From Prescottella equi (GTDB taxonomy: Bacteria; Actinomycetota; Actinomycetes; Mycobacteriales; Mycobacteriaceae), in contig NZ_JAIVAH010000012.1 of NCBI RefSeq assembly GCF_020171745.1, positions 124,001 to 188,000 on the forward strand: a stretch of 64,000 nucleotides of DNA, given 5' to 3'. Below the pieces are notes generated by a model. The model did no database searches and was not told the origin of the DNA. It saw only the letters and a list, made by a program, of their open reading frames with translations. The first letter of the stretch is position 1, and every line of letters starts with the position of its first letter. Below are positions 1 through 9,162 of the stretch, in pieces. The position numbers and the translations under genes are program-made.

Positions 1-2
1 CG

Positions 3-797
3 CGGGTGCGCCGACTGTTCCGCGGCGTCTACTGCCCGAACGGTGTGCGCGTCAGCCACGAACTGCGGTGCAGGGCGGCCGCGCTCACCGGAGAGGGGAC
101 GCTGGTGCTCACCGGCAGGTCGGCGGCGGTGGTGCGGGGCGTCGATCTGGCGTCGGCGTCGGATCCGGTGGACGCCATCGCGCTCCCCGGATGCCGGGTC
201 AACCGGCGTCCGGGATTGAACGTTCGACGCGTCGCGATCGACGCCGGCGACCACGAGCCGTGGGAGCAGATCGCGATCGCCCGCCCCGAACGCATGACGT
301 TCGACGTGCTCTCGACGGGGCCGCTGATCCGCGCGGTCGCGGACGTCGACAGGATCCTGCGGGCGAAGCTGACGACCGAGGCGCGCATGGCGTCGTATCT
401 CGAGGGCCGGCACGATCACGGCATCGTGCGGGCACGCGAGGCGCTGGCGCTGGTGGATCCGCGAGCGGAGTCCCCACCCGAGTCGGAGCTGCGGGTGCGC
501 ATGCACTTCGCCGGACTGCACCCGGAGCCGCAGCTGCACATCTATGCGGACGGGGAGTTCGTCGCGCGCGTCGACTTCGCGTTCGAGGAGGAGCGCCTGG
601 TCGTCGAGTACGACGGGGAGTGGCACGGGCAGCGCTCGGCGTTGGCGCGGGACCGGATCCGGCAGAACAAGCTCCGGAAGGCCGGCTGGCAGATCCACTT
701 CGTCACCAAGGAAATGATGGTGAACCCGAACGCGGTGATCGACGAGATCTACGGCGCCTTCCTACAAGCCCGCAGTGGCCGGCCTCGACTCCTCTGA
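3..797 (+). CDS. DUF559 nuclease-like protein, 5' end outside the window
   Basis: The frame is open to the left edge, so the real start is missing; the in-frame GTG at 6 is probably internal. About 264 residues are visible. The first part (RGVYCPNG) resembles the wing of an AbiEi-type antitoxin domain. The last ~120 residues fit the DUF559/Vsr-like PD-(D/E)xK fold: an Asp in VARVDFAF, then VEYDGEWHG, then a basic stretch RQNKLRKAGW. Proteins with this layout are common in actinobacteria and have no settled role; nuclease activity is inferred from the fold only. Three copies of a 16-bp repeat follow the stop codon, and pssA converges from the other side. Confidence 0.75.
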   Translation, partial: RVRRLFRGVYCPNGVRVSHELRCRAAALTGEGTLVLTGRSAAVVRGVDLASASDPVDAIALPGCRVNRRPGLNVRRVAIDAGDHEPWEQIAIARPERMTFDVLSTGPLIRAVADVDRILRAKLTTEARMASYLEGRHDHGIVRAREALALVDPRAESPPESELRVRMHFAGLHPEPQLHIYADGEFVARVDFAFEEERLVVEYDGEWHGQRSALARDRIRQNKLRKAGWQIHFVTKEMMVNPNAVIDEIYGAFLQARSGRPRLL

Positions 798-808
798 CCC
801 GTCGCGAC

Positions 809-906
809 AAGTGCGCAAAACGCGAAAACCCGGCCCCGCCCCTCGCGTTAAGTGCGCAAAACGCGAGAAGGGGGCCGGGATTCCCGCGCTAAGTGCGCAA
901 AACGCG
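809..906. repeat. three direct copies of a 16-bp element, 41-bp period
   Basis: The 16-mer AAGTGCGCAAAACGCG starts at 809, 850 and 891, exactly 41 bp apart, with unlike sequence between copies. Copies 2 and 3 are flanked by short arms that pair across the element (CGCGTT with AACGCG; CCCGCG with CGCGGG), so each can fold as a hairpin. It fills the space between two convergent genes and could act as a terminator or as a REP-like element. A 12-bp part (CGTTTTGCGCAC, opposite strand) recurs at 6872-6883. Confidence 0.8.
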
Positions 907-911
907 GGAAG

Positions 912-1751
912 TCATCGCGGGCGGCGCAGGCCCAGGCGGGCGGCAGAGCGGCGGTTGCCGTTGGGGGAGCGGCGGATGGCGCGCCGCTCGGACGGCTTGA
1001 TGTCCCAGGTCTCGGGGCGGGCGGCGACCCAACGCTGCGAGTGGATCGCGAACGGGATGTGCGCGAGGTACGCGCCGACGAGCACCATCAGCAGGATGTA
1101 CGGGTAGGTGACGAGCGCGGCGGCGCCGAGCGCGACCAGCACCAAGAGCGCGGCAGCCATGTGCCCAGGCACCGACACCGACTTCATCGCGAGGGTGGGG
1201 ATACGGCTGACGATGAGCGCCGCCGACAGCAGCGTCCACACGGTGACGACGCCGATCGACGACCACCAGCCGTCGCCCCACTGGATGTAGACCGCGAGGG
1301 GCGTGAGCGCGATCAACGCGCCGGCCGGGGCGGGCACGCCGACGAAGAAGTCCTTCGTGTAGGCCGGCACGGTGTCGTCGTCGAGCAGGGTGTTGAACCG
1401 GGCCAGCCGCAGCACGATGCTCACCGCGAACAGCAGCGCGATGATCCAGCCGAAATTGTTGCCGTCGAGCAGCGTCACGTACAGCACGAGCGCGGGCGCG
1501 ACGCCGAACGAGATGGCGTCGGCCAGCGAGTCGAGTTCGGCGCCGAGCTTGCTGGTGGCGTCGAGCATGCGGGCGATGCGGCCGTCGAGCGAGTCGAGGA
1601 CGGCCGCGGCTCCGATCATGGCGAGCGCAGTCCCCAGTTCACCGTCGAGCGCGAACTTGACCGCCGACAGCCCGCTGCACAGCGCGAGGATCGTGATCAT
1701 GCTCGGCAGTAATCGGACGGCGTTGCGTCCGCTCGGGCGGGCCGGTCTCAC
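912..1751 (-). CDS. pssA: CDP-diacylglycerol--serine O-phosphatidyltransferase
   Basis: A 279-residue integral membrane enzyme that joins L-serine to CDP-diacylglycerol to give phosphatidylserine, the substrate of the decarboxylase encoded just upstream. The CDP-alcohol phosphatidyltransferase signature DGx2ARx8Gx3Dx3D is intact in the N-terminal third (DGRIAR, then GAELDSLAD). Several hydrophobic segments follow and the C terminus is basic. I chose the GTG at 1751, which overlaps the psd stop codon (GTGA), rather than the longer open frame to 1910, which would run deep into psd and adds unlikely Arg/His-rich sequence. psd-pssA form one transcription unit. Confidence 0.93.
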   Translation of the reverse strand: MRPARPSGRNAVRLLPSMITILALCSGLSAVKFALDGELGTALAMIGAAAVLDSLDGRIARMLDATSKLGAELDSLADAISFGVAPALVLYVTLLDGNNFGWIIALLFAVSIVLRLARFNTLLDDDTVPAYTKDFFVGVPAPAGALIALTPLAVYIQWGDGWWSSIGVVTVWTLLSAALIVSRIPTLAMKSVSVPGHMAAALLVLVALGAAALVTYPYILLMVLVGAYLAHIPFAIHSQRWVAARPETWDIKPSERRAIRRSPNGNRRSAARLGLRRPR

Positions 1752-2461
1752 GACAGCTGCGCGAGGACGGTCTCGGCGCCCACGGTGCGCTGGCCACGCT
1801 CGACGAGCAGCGTGGTTCCTGCGGGGAAGTACGTGTCGACCCGGGAGCCGAACCGGATGAGTCCGTACGTGTCGCCGATGGTGAGCTTGTCGCCCTCCTT
1901 GGCGTCGCACACGATGCGGCGGGCGAGCAGGCCGGCGATCTGCACGACGGCGATGTCGTGGCCGTCGGGCGTCTCGAGCAGCATGCTGTTGCGCTCGTTG
2001 ACCTCGCTGGCGTCGGCCAGGTCGGCGGACAGGAATTGGCCGGGCTGGTGCACGACCTTCTTGACCAGTCCGGCGACCGGGGTGCGCTGGACGTGCACGT
2101 CGAGCACCGACAGGAAGATGCTCACGCGCGGCAGCGGCTGATCGCCCATGCCGAGTTCGGCGGGCGGCACGGCGCTGTCGACGAGCGCGACCTCACCGTC
2201 GGCCGGTGCCACGACGACGCCGGGGCGGTTCGGCGGCACCCGGTGCGGGTGCCGGAAGAACGTGGCGCACGCGGCCGCGGAGGCGAGCCCGGCGCGGCGG
2301 ACCCACTTGCGGTTGCGTCCCACCGCGGCGACCGCGAGCGGGGTCAGCACGAACGGCAGGCCGGCCGGGTGCAGCGGCGGAACGGCAGCCTTGACGAGGC
2401 CGATGACGTGGCCGACGCCGGTGGGCTGGGGGGTGCCAGGGGGTGTCGGTCGACGTGCCAC
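1748..2461 (-). CDS. psd: phosphatidylserine decarboxylase proenzyme
   Basis: Converts phosphatidylserine to phosphatidylethanolamine at the membrane. At 237 residues it is the short proenzyme form. The self-cleavage site is visible near the C terminus as RFGS (Gly205-Ser206); cleavage there would give the alpha chain with an N-terminal pyruvoyl group made from the serine. An N-terminal hydrophobic stretch ([13 protein letters not shown]) probably associates with the membrane. The gene lies first in the two-gene unit with pssA, overlapping it by 4 bp, as in mycobacteria. Confidence 0.93.
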   Translation of the reverse strand: MARRPTPPGTPQPTGVGHVIGLVKAAVPPLHPAGLPFVLTPLAVAAVGRNRKWVRRAGLASAAACATFFRHPHRVPPNRPGVVVAPADGEVALVDSAVPPAELGMGDQPLPRVSIFLSVLDVHVQRTPVAGLVKKVVHQPGQFLSADLADASEVNERNSMLLETPDGHDIAVVQIAGLLARRIVCDAKEGDKLTIGDTYGLIRFGSRVDTYFPAGTTLLVERGQRTVGAETVLAQLS

Positions 2462-2555
2462 GAGCTCCTCTTACCTGTTCGGGTGTGACGGCGGCGAATG
2501 CCGCTCGTGCTGACTCAGGTTACGTGACCACCGAGAACCGGTGGGTCGCCATGTG

Positions 2556-3023
2556 CTACCGAGAGCCGACGGCGAGAGCTTCGGCCTCGCTCTTGATGCG
2601 GGCGAGGGTCGCGTTCATGCCGACGATCATGTCCGCCTCGAACGCCTCGGCGCCGCCGAGGACGGTCTTGATCAGGAACTGCGACAGCTGGCTGGTGCCG
2701 GTGGGCGCTTCACGGCGTTCGACGACGCGGGTGCCGGTCTCGGTGGCCTCGAGCGTGTACGACCAGATGGTGCGGTTCTCGTTGACCCGGAACGCGATCG
2801 CCTTGTTCGGCTCGAAGCGGATGACCTTGGACGTCGTGGGCCACACCAGCAGGCCCTTGCGGTTGACGTTGAACGTCTTGGTGCCCTCGCGGACCTCGCC
2901 GGACACGCGCATCTTGCGGCACTGCGGGCTCCACTCGCCCATCCGCTTCAGGTCGGACACGATGGTCCACACGTCCTGCGGGGTGGCGGCGATCTCGATG
3001 CTGGCTTCGAGGGTGTTCGTCAC
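2556..3023 (-). CDS. SRPBCC (START-like) family protein
   Basis: A 155-residue single-domain protein with the usual polyketide-cyclase/START-like opening (ASIEIAATPQDVWTIVSDL) and a long C-terminal helix. Such proteins bind hydrophobic ligands or act as cyclases; nothing here identifies the ligand. The start is a GTG at 3023 preceded by a GGAGAG ribosome site. It reads the same way as psd-pssA but is separated from psd by 94 bp, which hold only a weak hairpin (CCACC/GGTGG near 2528-2544). Confidence 0.8.
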   Translation of the reverse strand: MTNTLEASIEIAATPQDVWTIVSDLKRMGEWSPQCRKMRVSGEVREGTKTFNVNRKGLLVWPTTSKVIRFEPNKAIAFRVNENRTIWSYTLEATETGTRVVERREAPTGTSQLSQFLIKTVLGGAEAFEADMIVGMNATLARIKSEAEALAVGSR

Positions 3024-3154
3024 GGTCGGCTCTCCGGTTTCGGGTTAGGTGGTACAGGAGGTCACGCGTACCAGGTGATCGTAGCGCCCACTGTGCAGCA
3101 GGTCACTTTTCCGGCAGGTCGCCGCGGTCCGCGGCACGGACCGGTCGCGCTGGT

Positions 3155-3160
3155 TACCCT
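3155..3160 (+). promoter_or_regulatory. -10 box of a leaderless promoter for the HAD gene
   Basis: TACCCT ends 7 nt before the ATG at 3168 and there is no Shine-Dalgarno sequence. This is the spacing expected when transcription starts at the A of ATG. Confidence 0.5.
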
Positions 3161-3167
3161 CGGAATC

Positions 3168-3947
3168 ATGACCGGGGTCGAGGGCGTGCTGTTCGACATC
3201 GACGGGGTGCTCGTCACCTCCTGGCGGCCGGTGCCGGGGGCCGTGGAGGCGCTCGCGGAGGTGCGCCGACGCGGCGGCCCGCGCGCGTTCCTCACCAACA
3301 CGACGTCCCGGACCTGCGACGAGATCGCGTCGTCGCTCGATGCGGCCGGCTTCGACGTCCGGCCCGAGGAGATCGTGACGGCCGCGCGGCTCACCACCGA
3401 GTACCTGCGGTCCACGTATCCGGGGGCGCGGGTGCTGCTGCTCAATCACGGCGACATCCGCGCCGACATGCCGGACGTCGAGTTCGACGACGTCGACCCG
3501 CAGGTGGTGGTGATCGGCGGCGCGGGTCCGGAGTTCACGCACCAGGCGCTCAGCCGGGTGCTGGACTTCATGGTCTCGGGGGTGCCGGTGGTCGCGATGC
3601 ATCGCGCGCTGATGTGGTCGGAGGTGGACGGGCTGCGGCTGGACACCGGCGCGTATCTGCCCGGGCTCGAGGACGCGTCGGGCTCGCGCATCGTGTCGGT
3701 GGGCAAGCCGTCGCTCGCGGGATTCCTCACCGCGGCCGAACTGATGGGGGCGGACCCGGCGGCGACGGTGATGGTGGGCGACGACTTCCGCAGCGACGTG
3801 CTGCCGGCGCAGCGGGTGGGCATGGCGGGGGTGCTGGTGCGCACCGGCAAGTTCCGTCAGCCGGTGCTCGATCTGGCGGTGGATCGGCCCGATCACGTCA
3901 TCGATTCGGTCGCGGATCTGCCGGCGCTGCTCGATCGGCTGGGGTGA
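3168..3947 (+). CDS. HAD-IIA family hydrolase
   Basis: 259 residues. Motif I is LFDIDGVLV (Asp10 nucleophile, Asp12), motif II is FLTNTTSRT, motif III is the Lys of VGKPS, and motif IV is MVGDDFRSD, so the phosphatase active site is complete. The C2-type cap between motifs II and III places it in the NagD/HDHD2/LHPP group of phosphatases; the substrate cannot be read from sequence. The ATG at 3168 is chosen because homologues begin right before motif I and a -10 box sits 7 nt upstream. The gene stands alone. Confidence 0.88.
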   Translation: MTGVEGVLFDIDGVLVTSWRPVPGAVEALAEVRRRGGPRAFLTNTTSRTCDEIASSLDAAGFDVRPEEIVTAARLTTEYLRSTYPGARVLLLNHGDIRADMPDVEFDDVDPQVVVIGGAGPEFTHQALSRVLDFMVSGVPVVAMHRALMWSEVDGLRLDTGAYLPGLEDASGSRIVSVGKPSLAGFLTAAELMGADPAATVMVGDDFRSDVLPAQRVGMAGVLVRTGKFRQPVLDLAVDRPDHVIDSVADLPALLDRLG

Positions 3948-4057
3948 CGCGCCGAGCTTCTTCGGCCTGCTATCGAAATCCCGGGCAACTCGGACCTCGG
4001 CGGGTACTGTTCCGGGCACGCTCAGCTCTCTGCTTTCCCGCTCGTGAAGGAGTCTGC

Positions 4058-4582
4058 ATGTCGACCATTTCCCGCTTCGGTGCGATCTCGAACCTCGGTC
4101 GACGGATGACTCGGACGGCGGCCGCCGCCGTCGCGGGAATCGGTCTGGCAGCAGGCATTTCGCTGATCGGTGCGGGATCCGCGTCGGCCGCGCCCGTCGT
4201 GTGCACGTCGCCGATGGCGCCCAACGACATCCAGGTCTCGGAGTTCGCCAGCTGTGGCGCGCAGGCCTTCGAGCAGGGCGTCGCCCGCTCGGCCGCGATG
4301 GACAGCGGCACCGCCGTCTCCGTCGCGCAGGACATCGGCTCGTCGAACAGCCTCGCGACCGGTTTCGGCACCGCGCTGAGCGCGTCGCGCGGCAACGGTC
4401 AGTCGCTCGCGCTGGCGATCGGCGGCGGCATCGCGCACTCGTGGGCCGACGACGGCTACGCGACGTTCGCGATCGCCGGCTGGGGCTCGGGTGCGACCGC
4501 CGAGCAGAGCGGCGTCAACTGCATGGGTCCGCTGTCGTTCGCATGGAATCTGAAGACCGGGCAGACCTGCCTCGGGCGGTAA
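4058..4582 (+). CDS. secreted protein of unknown function
   Basis: 174 residues with a clear Sec signal peptide: basic start (NLGRRMTRT), hydrophobic core (AAAAVAGIGLAAGISLIG) and a probable cleavage after SASA, giving a mature chain of about 130 residues. The mature part is rich in Gly, Ala and Ser and contains four Cys (VVCTS, ASCGA, NCMG, QTCLG) that could form two disulphides outside the cell. The Shine-Dalgarno GAAGGAG (4046-4052) fixes the start. I do not recognise a functional family. It lies just upstream of groEL2 in the same direction, but the CIRCE region makes a shared promoter unlikely. Confidence 0.8.
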   Translation: MSTISRFGAISNLGRRMTRTAAAAVAGIGLAAGISLIGAGSASAAPVVCTSPMAPNDIQVSEFASCGAQAFEQGVARSAAMDSGTAVSVAQDIGSSNSLATGFGTALSASRGNGQSLALAIGGGIAHSWADDGYATFAIAGWGSGATAEQSGVNCMGPLSFAWNLKTGQTCLGR

Positions 4583-4626
4583 CGATCGGACGCCTCATTC
4601 GTGACCGGCGGAGCCCCCTCCCGAAC

Positions 4627-4653
4627 GTTGCACTCACCTTCCTCGAGTGCTAA
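4627..4653 (+). promoter_or_regulatory. CIRCE operator 1 (HrcA site) upstream of groEL
   Basis: GTTGCACTC, 9 bp, GAGTGCTAA: the right arm matches the CIRCE consensus exactly and the left arm differs at two bases. A possible promoter overlaps it (TTGCAC at 4628, 17 bp, TAAAAA at 4651). Confidence 0.85.
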
Positions 4654-4661
4654 AAAGGCAC

Positions 4662-4688
4662 TTGGCACTCGCGACACGTGAGTGCCAG
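4662..4688 (+). promoter_or_regulatory. CIRCE operator 2 (HrcA site) upstream of groEL
   Basis: TTGGCACTC, 9 bp, GAGTGCCAG, starting 35 bp after the first copy. Both arms differ slightly from TTAGCACTC/GAGTGCTAA but keep the GCACTC-N9-GAGTGC core, so HrcA repression of the chaperonin gene is expected. Confidence 0.88.
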
Positions 4689-4784
4689 GTCGGGACGGTG
4701 AGACCGGGTACCTAGACACCCCTGGTCGTCCGTCGCGGGCACCGAGCCTGGCCGGAAGCGTAAATGGGGCGATCCGACGAGTGA

Positions 4785-6452
<1,668 letters not shown>

Positions 6453-6489
6453 TCTGACGATCGGAACGCCTGAGCTCAGGTAAGACGAA

Positions 6490-6524
6490 GAAGCCCGGGA
6501 CACCTTCACGGTGTCCCGGGCTTC
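6490..6524. terminator. bidirectional terminator between groEL and the PspC gene
   Basis: A perfect 15-bp stem (6490-6504 with 6510-6524) around a 5-nt loop (TTCAC) lies between two convergent genes. The 3' side continues with TCGCATTTCT. Confidence 0.85.
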
Positions 6525-6537
6525 TCGCATTTCTGCC

Positions 6538-6741
6538 TCACTCGCTGGGCATGATCATCCAGGCCGCGAGGTAGATCAGTGCGACGGTGCCGAACGAGAC
6601 GAACGCGCCGACGACGGCGGCGACGCGGACCAGGTTGACGTCGATGCCGAAGTAGTCGGCGATGCCGCCGCACACGCCGGAGAGCATGCGCTGGCTGCTG
6701 GAGCGGACGAACGGGCGGGGCGATTCGCTGTCGAAGGTCAT
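6538..6741 (-). CDS. PspC domain membrane protein
   Basis: A 67-residue protein consisting of one PspC domain: the signature RMLSGVCGGIADYFGID is followed by one strong transmembrane helix (VGAFVSFGTVALIYLAAWMI) and a short tail. PspC proteins sit in the cytoplasmic membrane and take part in envelope-stress sensing in some bacteria; here there is no PspA or PspB neighbour. I chose the ATG at 6741 because the longer open frame upstream is not protein-like. Convergent with groEL. Confidence 0.85.
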   Translation of the reverse strand: MTFDSESPRPFVRSSSQRMLSGVCGGIADYFGIDVNLVRVAAVVGAFVSFGTVALIYLAAWMIMPSE

Positions 6742-6864
6742 GACATCGAGTCTGGTTCGCGGCGGGCCACGGCACCATCGGGATTCCCCCGGATCTGCAC
6801 CCTGATCTTTCGTCTCGGGGTGGTGTCGCGCGGTCCGGTCCACACCACACACCTTCTGCCAGGG

Positions 6865-6918
6865 TCACACACGTTTTGCGCACGGAACGGGTGTGTGATG
6901 CCGGGAAAAAGTGTGTGA
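6865..6918. repeat. TCACACAC / GTGTGTGA inverted arms enclosing the 12-bp element
   Basis: TCACACAC at 6865-6872 can pair with GTGTGTGA at 6891-6898 or with a second copy at 6911-6918. The interior holds CGTTTTGCGCAC (6872-6883), the reverse complement of part of the repeat at 809-906. It lies between divergent genes, so it may be an operator or an imperfect REP-like unit. Confidence 0.5.
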
Positions 6919-6988
6919 CGTCGCGTAGTGAGCGGTGGGAGTGCCGAATGACGGGCCCGACGCATCGCCGGGGCATAGGCTCGAACTC

Positions 6989-7825
6989 GTGGTGGAGACC
7001 GTGCCGATCCAGATGCCCGACGGGACGACGACGCCGGTCCGGCTGTTCCCCGGACCCGAGGGCGCGCCCGTCGTGGTGATCGTCCCGGGGCTGGGCATCC
7101 CCGGCGCCTTCTACGACAGGTTCGCCAATTCGATTGTCGACCACGGCTTCTGCGCGGCCACGTGCGAGCTACGCGGGCAGGGGGACAGCCGTCCGCGGCC
7201 GAGCGCGTCGAGCACGTTCGGCTACCAGGAGCTGGTGTCGGTGGACCTGCCGGCGATGTTCGAGGTGGTCCGGGAGCGGTTCGACGCCAGCACGCCGTTC
7301 CTGCTGGGGCACAGCATGGGCGGGCAACTCGGGGCGATGTATGCGGCGCGGATCCGGGGCCGGCTGGGCGGACTGATCCTGGTGGCGTCCGGTTCGCCCT
7401 ATTACCGAGGATTTCCCGGAACCCGTTCTCCGGGTGTGCTGCTGGGCTCGGCGGCGATGTCGATCACCGCGAGCGTCGCCGGGTTCTGGCCGGGGGACCG
7501 GTTGGACGTGGGCGGCTTCGGCCGGCAGTCGCGGGTGCTGATCTCGGACTGGTCGCGGTTCGCGCGCAGCGGGCGCATCGAACCGGCGGGCGCGGACATC
7601 GACTACGAGGAGCGGATCGGACGGCTGAAACTGCCGGTGCTGTCGATTTCGATCGAGGGCGACGACCTGGCCCCGCGCAGTGCCTCGGTCAACCTTTTGG
7701 ACAAATTGTCGGGGTCGGAGGTCACCACGTGGCACCAACCCGAACCGTTGGGGCACAACGGCTGGATCAGCACCCCGGACACCACCGTGGACCGGATCGC
7801 CGAGTGGATCCGTGACCTCGGTTGA
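6989..7825 (+). CDS. alpha/beta hydrolase
   Basis: 278 residues with the alpha/beta-hydrolase fold of the monoacylglycerol-lipase-like (Hydrolase_4) type. The nucleophile elbow is LLGHSMGGQ (GxSxG), preceded by the strand-turn ELRGQGDS; the late His is probably in EPLGHNGWI. No signal peptide. The start is uncertain: the frame opens at 6935, but TAGGCT at 6976-6981 sits 7 nt before a GTG at 6989, which would make a leaderless message, and upstream residues do not look conserved. GTG 6992 is also possible. The substrate is unknown. Confidence 0.75.
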   Translation: MVETVPIQMPDGTTTPVRLFPGPEGAPVVVIVPGLGIPGAFYDRFANSIVDHGFCAATCELRGQGDSRPRPSASSTFGYQELVSVDLPAMFEVVRERFDASTPFLLGHSMGGQLGAMYAARIRGRLGGLILVASGSPYYRGFPGTRSPGVLLGSAAMSITASVAGFWPGDRLDVGGFGRQSRVLISDWSRFARSGRIEPAGADIDYEERIGRLKLPVLSISIEGDDLAPRSASVNLLDKLSGSEVTTWHQPEPLGHNGWISTPDTTVDRIAEWIRDLG

Positions 7826-7889
7826 TCTCACCCTCGATTTTCATCCCGTGTTAATGCGTCAATCCGGTGCATTCCTGTATCCGCACCGT

Positions 7890-7895
7890 TATATT
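7890..7895 (+). promoter_or_regulatory. candidate -10 box for the 46-codon small ORF
   Basis: TATATT stands out in this GC-rich sequence and would give a leader of roughly 48 nt with a GGAG ribosome site. No convincing -35 is seen. Confidence 0.35.
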
Positions 7896-7949
7896 GACCG
7901 CAGCGCTTCGATCAGGGGCGTACCACCACAAGCAATTGCAGGAGTCCCC

Positions 7950-8090
7950 ATGGGTTCGTCTGAGATCATCGCCATCCTCGATGCCGTCAAGGCCCTCGTG
8001 TCTGCGCTCAACAGCCTCAGCTCGGGCAGCGCCGGCGGCGGAGCAGCTTCCGGCTCGCTGGACACCAGCTCGCTGAGCTCGCTGAGCTAG
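7950..8090 (+). CDS. 46-residue acidic small peptide, candidate cell-wall channel peptide
   Basis: ATG at 7950 follows AGGAG at 7940-7944. The peptide has no signal sequence. Its first half (SEIIAILDAVKALVSALNSL) can form an amphipathic helix and its second half is Ser/Gly/Ala-rich, ending SSLSSLS. Net charge is about -2. A strong terminator follows directly. No family is recognised. Its properties match those of the PorA/PorH channel peptides of Corynebacterium, which lack signal sequences and are O-mycoloylated on serine. It converges on an antigen-85-type mycoloyltransferase gene. Function is inference; coding status is supported by the ribosome site, composition and terminator. Confidence 0.65.
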   Translation: MGSSEIIAILDAVKALVSALNSLSSGSAGGGAASGSLDTSSLSSLS

Positions 8091-8111
8091 TCTCCACCCC
8101 AAGCTTCGAGA

Positions 8112-8143
8112 GGCGGCCCCCGCGCAATTGCGCCGGGGCCGCC
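8112..8143. terminator. bidirectional terminator
   Basis: GGCGGCCCC (8112-8120) pairs with GGGGCCGCC (8135-8143). Inside it lies the palindrome GCGCAATTGCGC (8122-8133), with a single C:C mismatch between the two stems, and TTTCGTC follows. It serves the small ORF and the convergent mycoloyltransferase gene. Confidence 0.8.
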
Positions 8144-8160
8144 TTTCGTCGTCCGGGGTG

Positions 8161-9162
8161 TCAGATGTCCAGTGACGCAGCGAGCGTCGGCCACGACCTG
8201 GCCAGCTCTTCGCGCCAGTACGCCCACGAGTGCACGCCCACCGGGTTGTAGACGACCGTGGCCGGGATGCCGAGTGTGCGCAGACGGTCGTCGAGCCGGC
8301 GGGTGCAGTAGTTGCTGGCGGCCTCCACCGGCCCGCCCCGCACCACGTGGGCAACCAAGTCCGGGTCGTCGAGGGTCTCGTAGGGCCCGGGCAGCCCGGT
8401 GCCCGCGGAGACGTACAGCGTGGTGCCGCGCAGCTTCTCGGCGCCCAGGAGGACGTCGTGCTCGGCCCACTGTGGGTCGTCGAACCGTCCCCACATGTTC
8501 TCGATGCCGCCGCGTTCGATCGTCACGGTCGACGCCATCTGCGCCTGGCCCAGGGGCGTGGCCGATTCGTAGCAGCCGCTGTAGGCGGCGACGCCGCGGT
8601 ACAGGCCGGGCGAGCGCATGGCCAGCATCATCGCGGACTGGGCGCCCATAGACAGTCCGGCAATCGACCGGATGCCGTTGCCGCCGAACCGGTCGTCGAT
8701 CAGCGGGGGCAGCTCTCCGGTCAGGAACGTCTCCCACTTGTTGGTGCCGAGGACCGGGTCGGTCCGGTCCCAGTCGGTGAAGTAGCCGGCGCGGCCGCCG
8801 GTGGTCAGAACGACGTTCACCGGCTTGTCCTCGAAGAACTCCACGGCGTCGCCCTGCGTGGTCCACGTGCTCATGCCGGGGGCGGCGGACCGGCCGTCGA
8901 GCAGGTACAGGCTCGGACGCGGCACCGACGTGTCGCGCGGCAGCAGCACCTGCACCTCCTGCTCCGAGCGCATCGCCGGCGAGTACACGAATACCCGCAC
9001 CCAGCGGTCGGTGATGTTCTCGACCCGGGTGACGTGCGCGCCCGACGCCGGCTGCACGGCAGCCGAATTCGGGATGCCGCCCGCCGTGGCGGTGGGCGCG
9101 AGACCGAGCAGCGCGGCGGCGGCGAGAACGGTGACCGCGCCGAGACGACGTCGGGCGCTCAT
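8161..9162 (-). CDS. mycoloyltransferase / antigen 85-family esterase
   Basis: 333 residues with a Sec signal peptide (basic MSARRR, hydrophobic core, cleavage near TATA-GG). The mature part has the antigen 85 alpha/beta-hydrolase fold: SLYLLDGRSA, nucleophile IAGLSMGAQSA (Ser of GxSxG), and the late catalytic His in GVHSWAYW. Enzymes of this family transfer mycolic acids from trehalose monomycolate to arabinogalactan, to trehalose, or in Corynebacterium to serines of porin peptides, outside the membrane. The start ATG overlaps the stop of the upstream peptidase gene by 4 bp. The 3' end faces the 46-codon peptide gene. Confidence 0.88.
   Translation of the reverse strand: MSARRRLGAVTVLAAAALLGLAPTATAGGIPNSAAVQPASGAHVTRVENITDRWVRVFVYSPAMRSEQEVQVLLPRDTSVPRPSLYLLDGRSAAPGMSTWTTQGDAVEFFEDKPVNVVLTTGGRAGYFTDWDRTDPVLGTNKWETFLTGELPPLIDDRFGGNGIRSIAGLSMGAQSAMMLAMRSPGLYRGVAAYSGCYESATPLGQAQMASTVTIERGGIENMWGRFDDPQWAEHDVLLGAEKLRGTTLYVSAGTGLPGPYETLDDPDLVAHVVRGGPVEAASNYCTRRLDDRLRTLGIPATVVYNPVGVHSWAYWREELARSWPTLAASLDI

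Noticed and set aside
809..906. CRISPR-like array (three regularly spaced repeats)
   Set aside because: Only three units, repeats of 16 bp, spacers of 25 bp, no cas genes; hairpin-type repeat is the better reading.
912..1910. Longer pssA start extending to 1910
   Set aside because: It would overlap 163 bp of psd and add His/Arg-rich residues unlike the family; GTG 1751 overlaps the psd stop in the usual coupled way.
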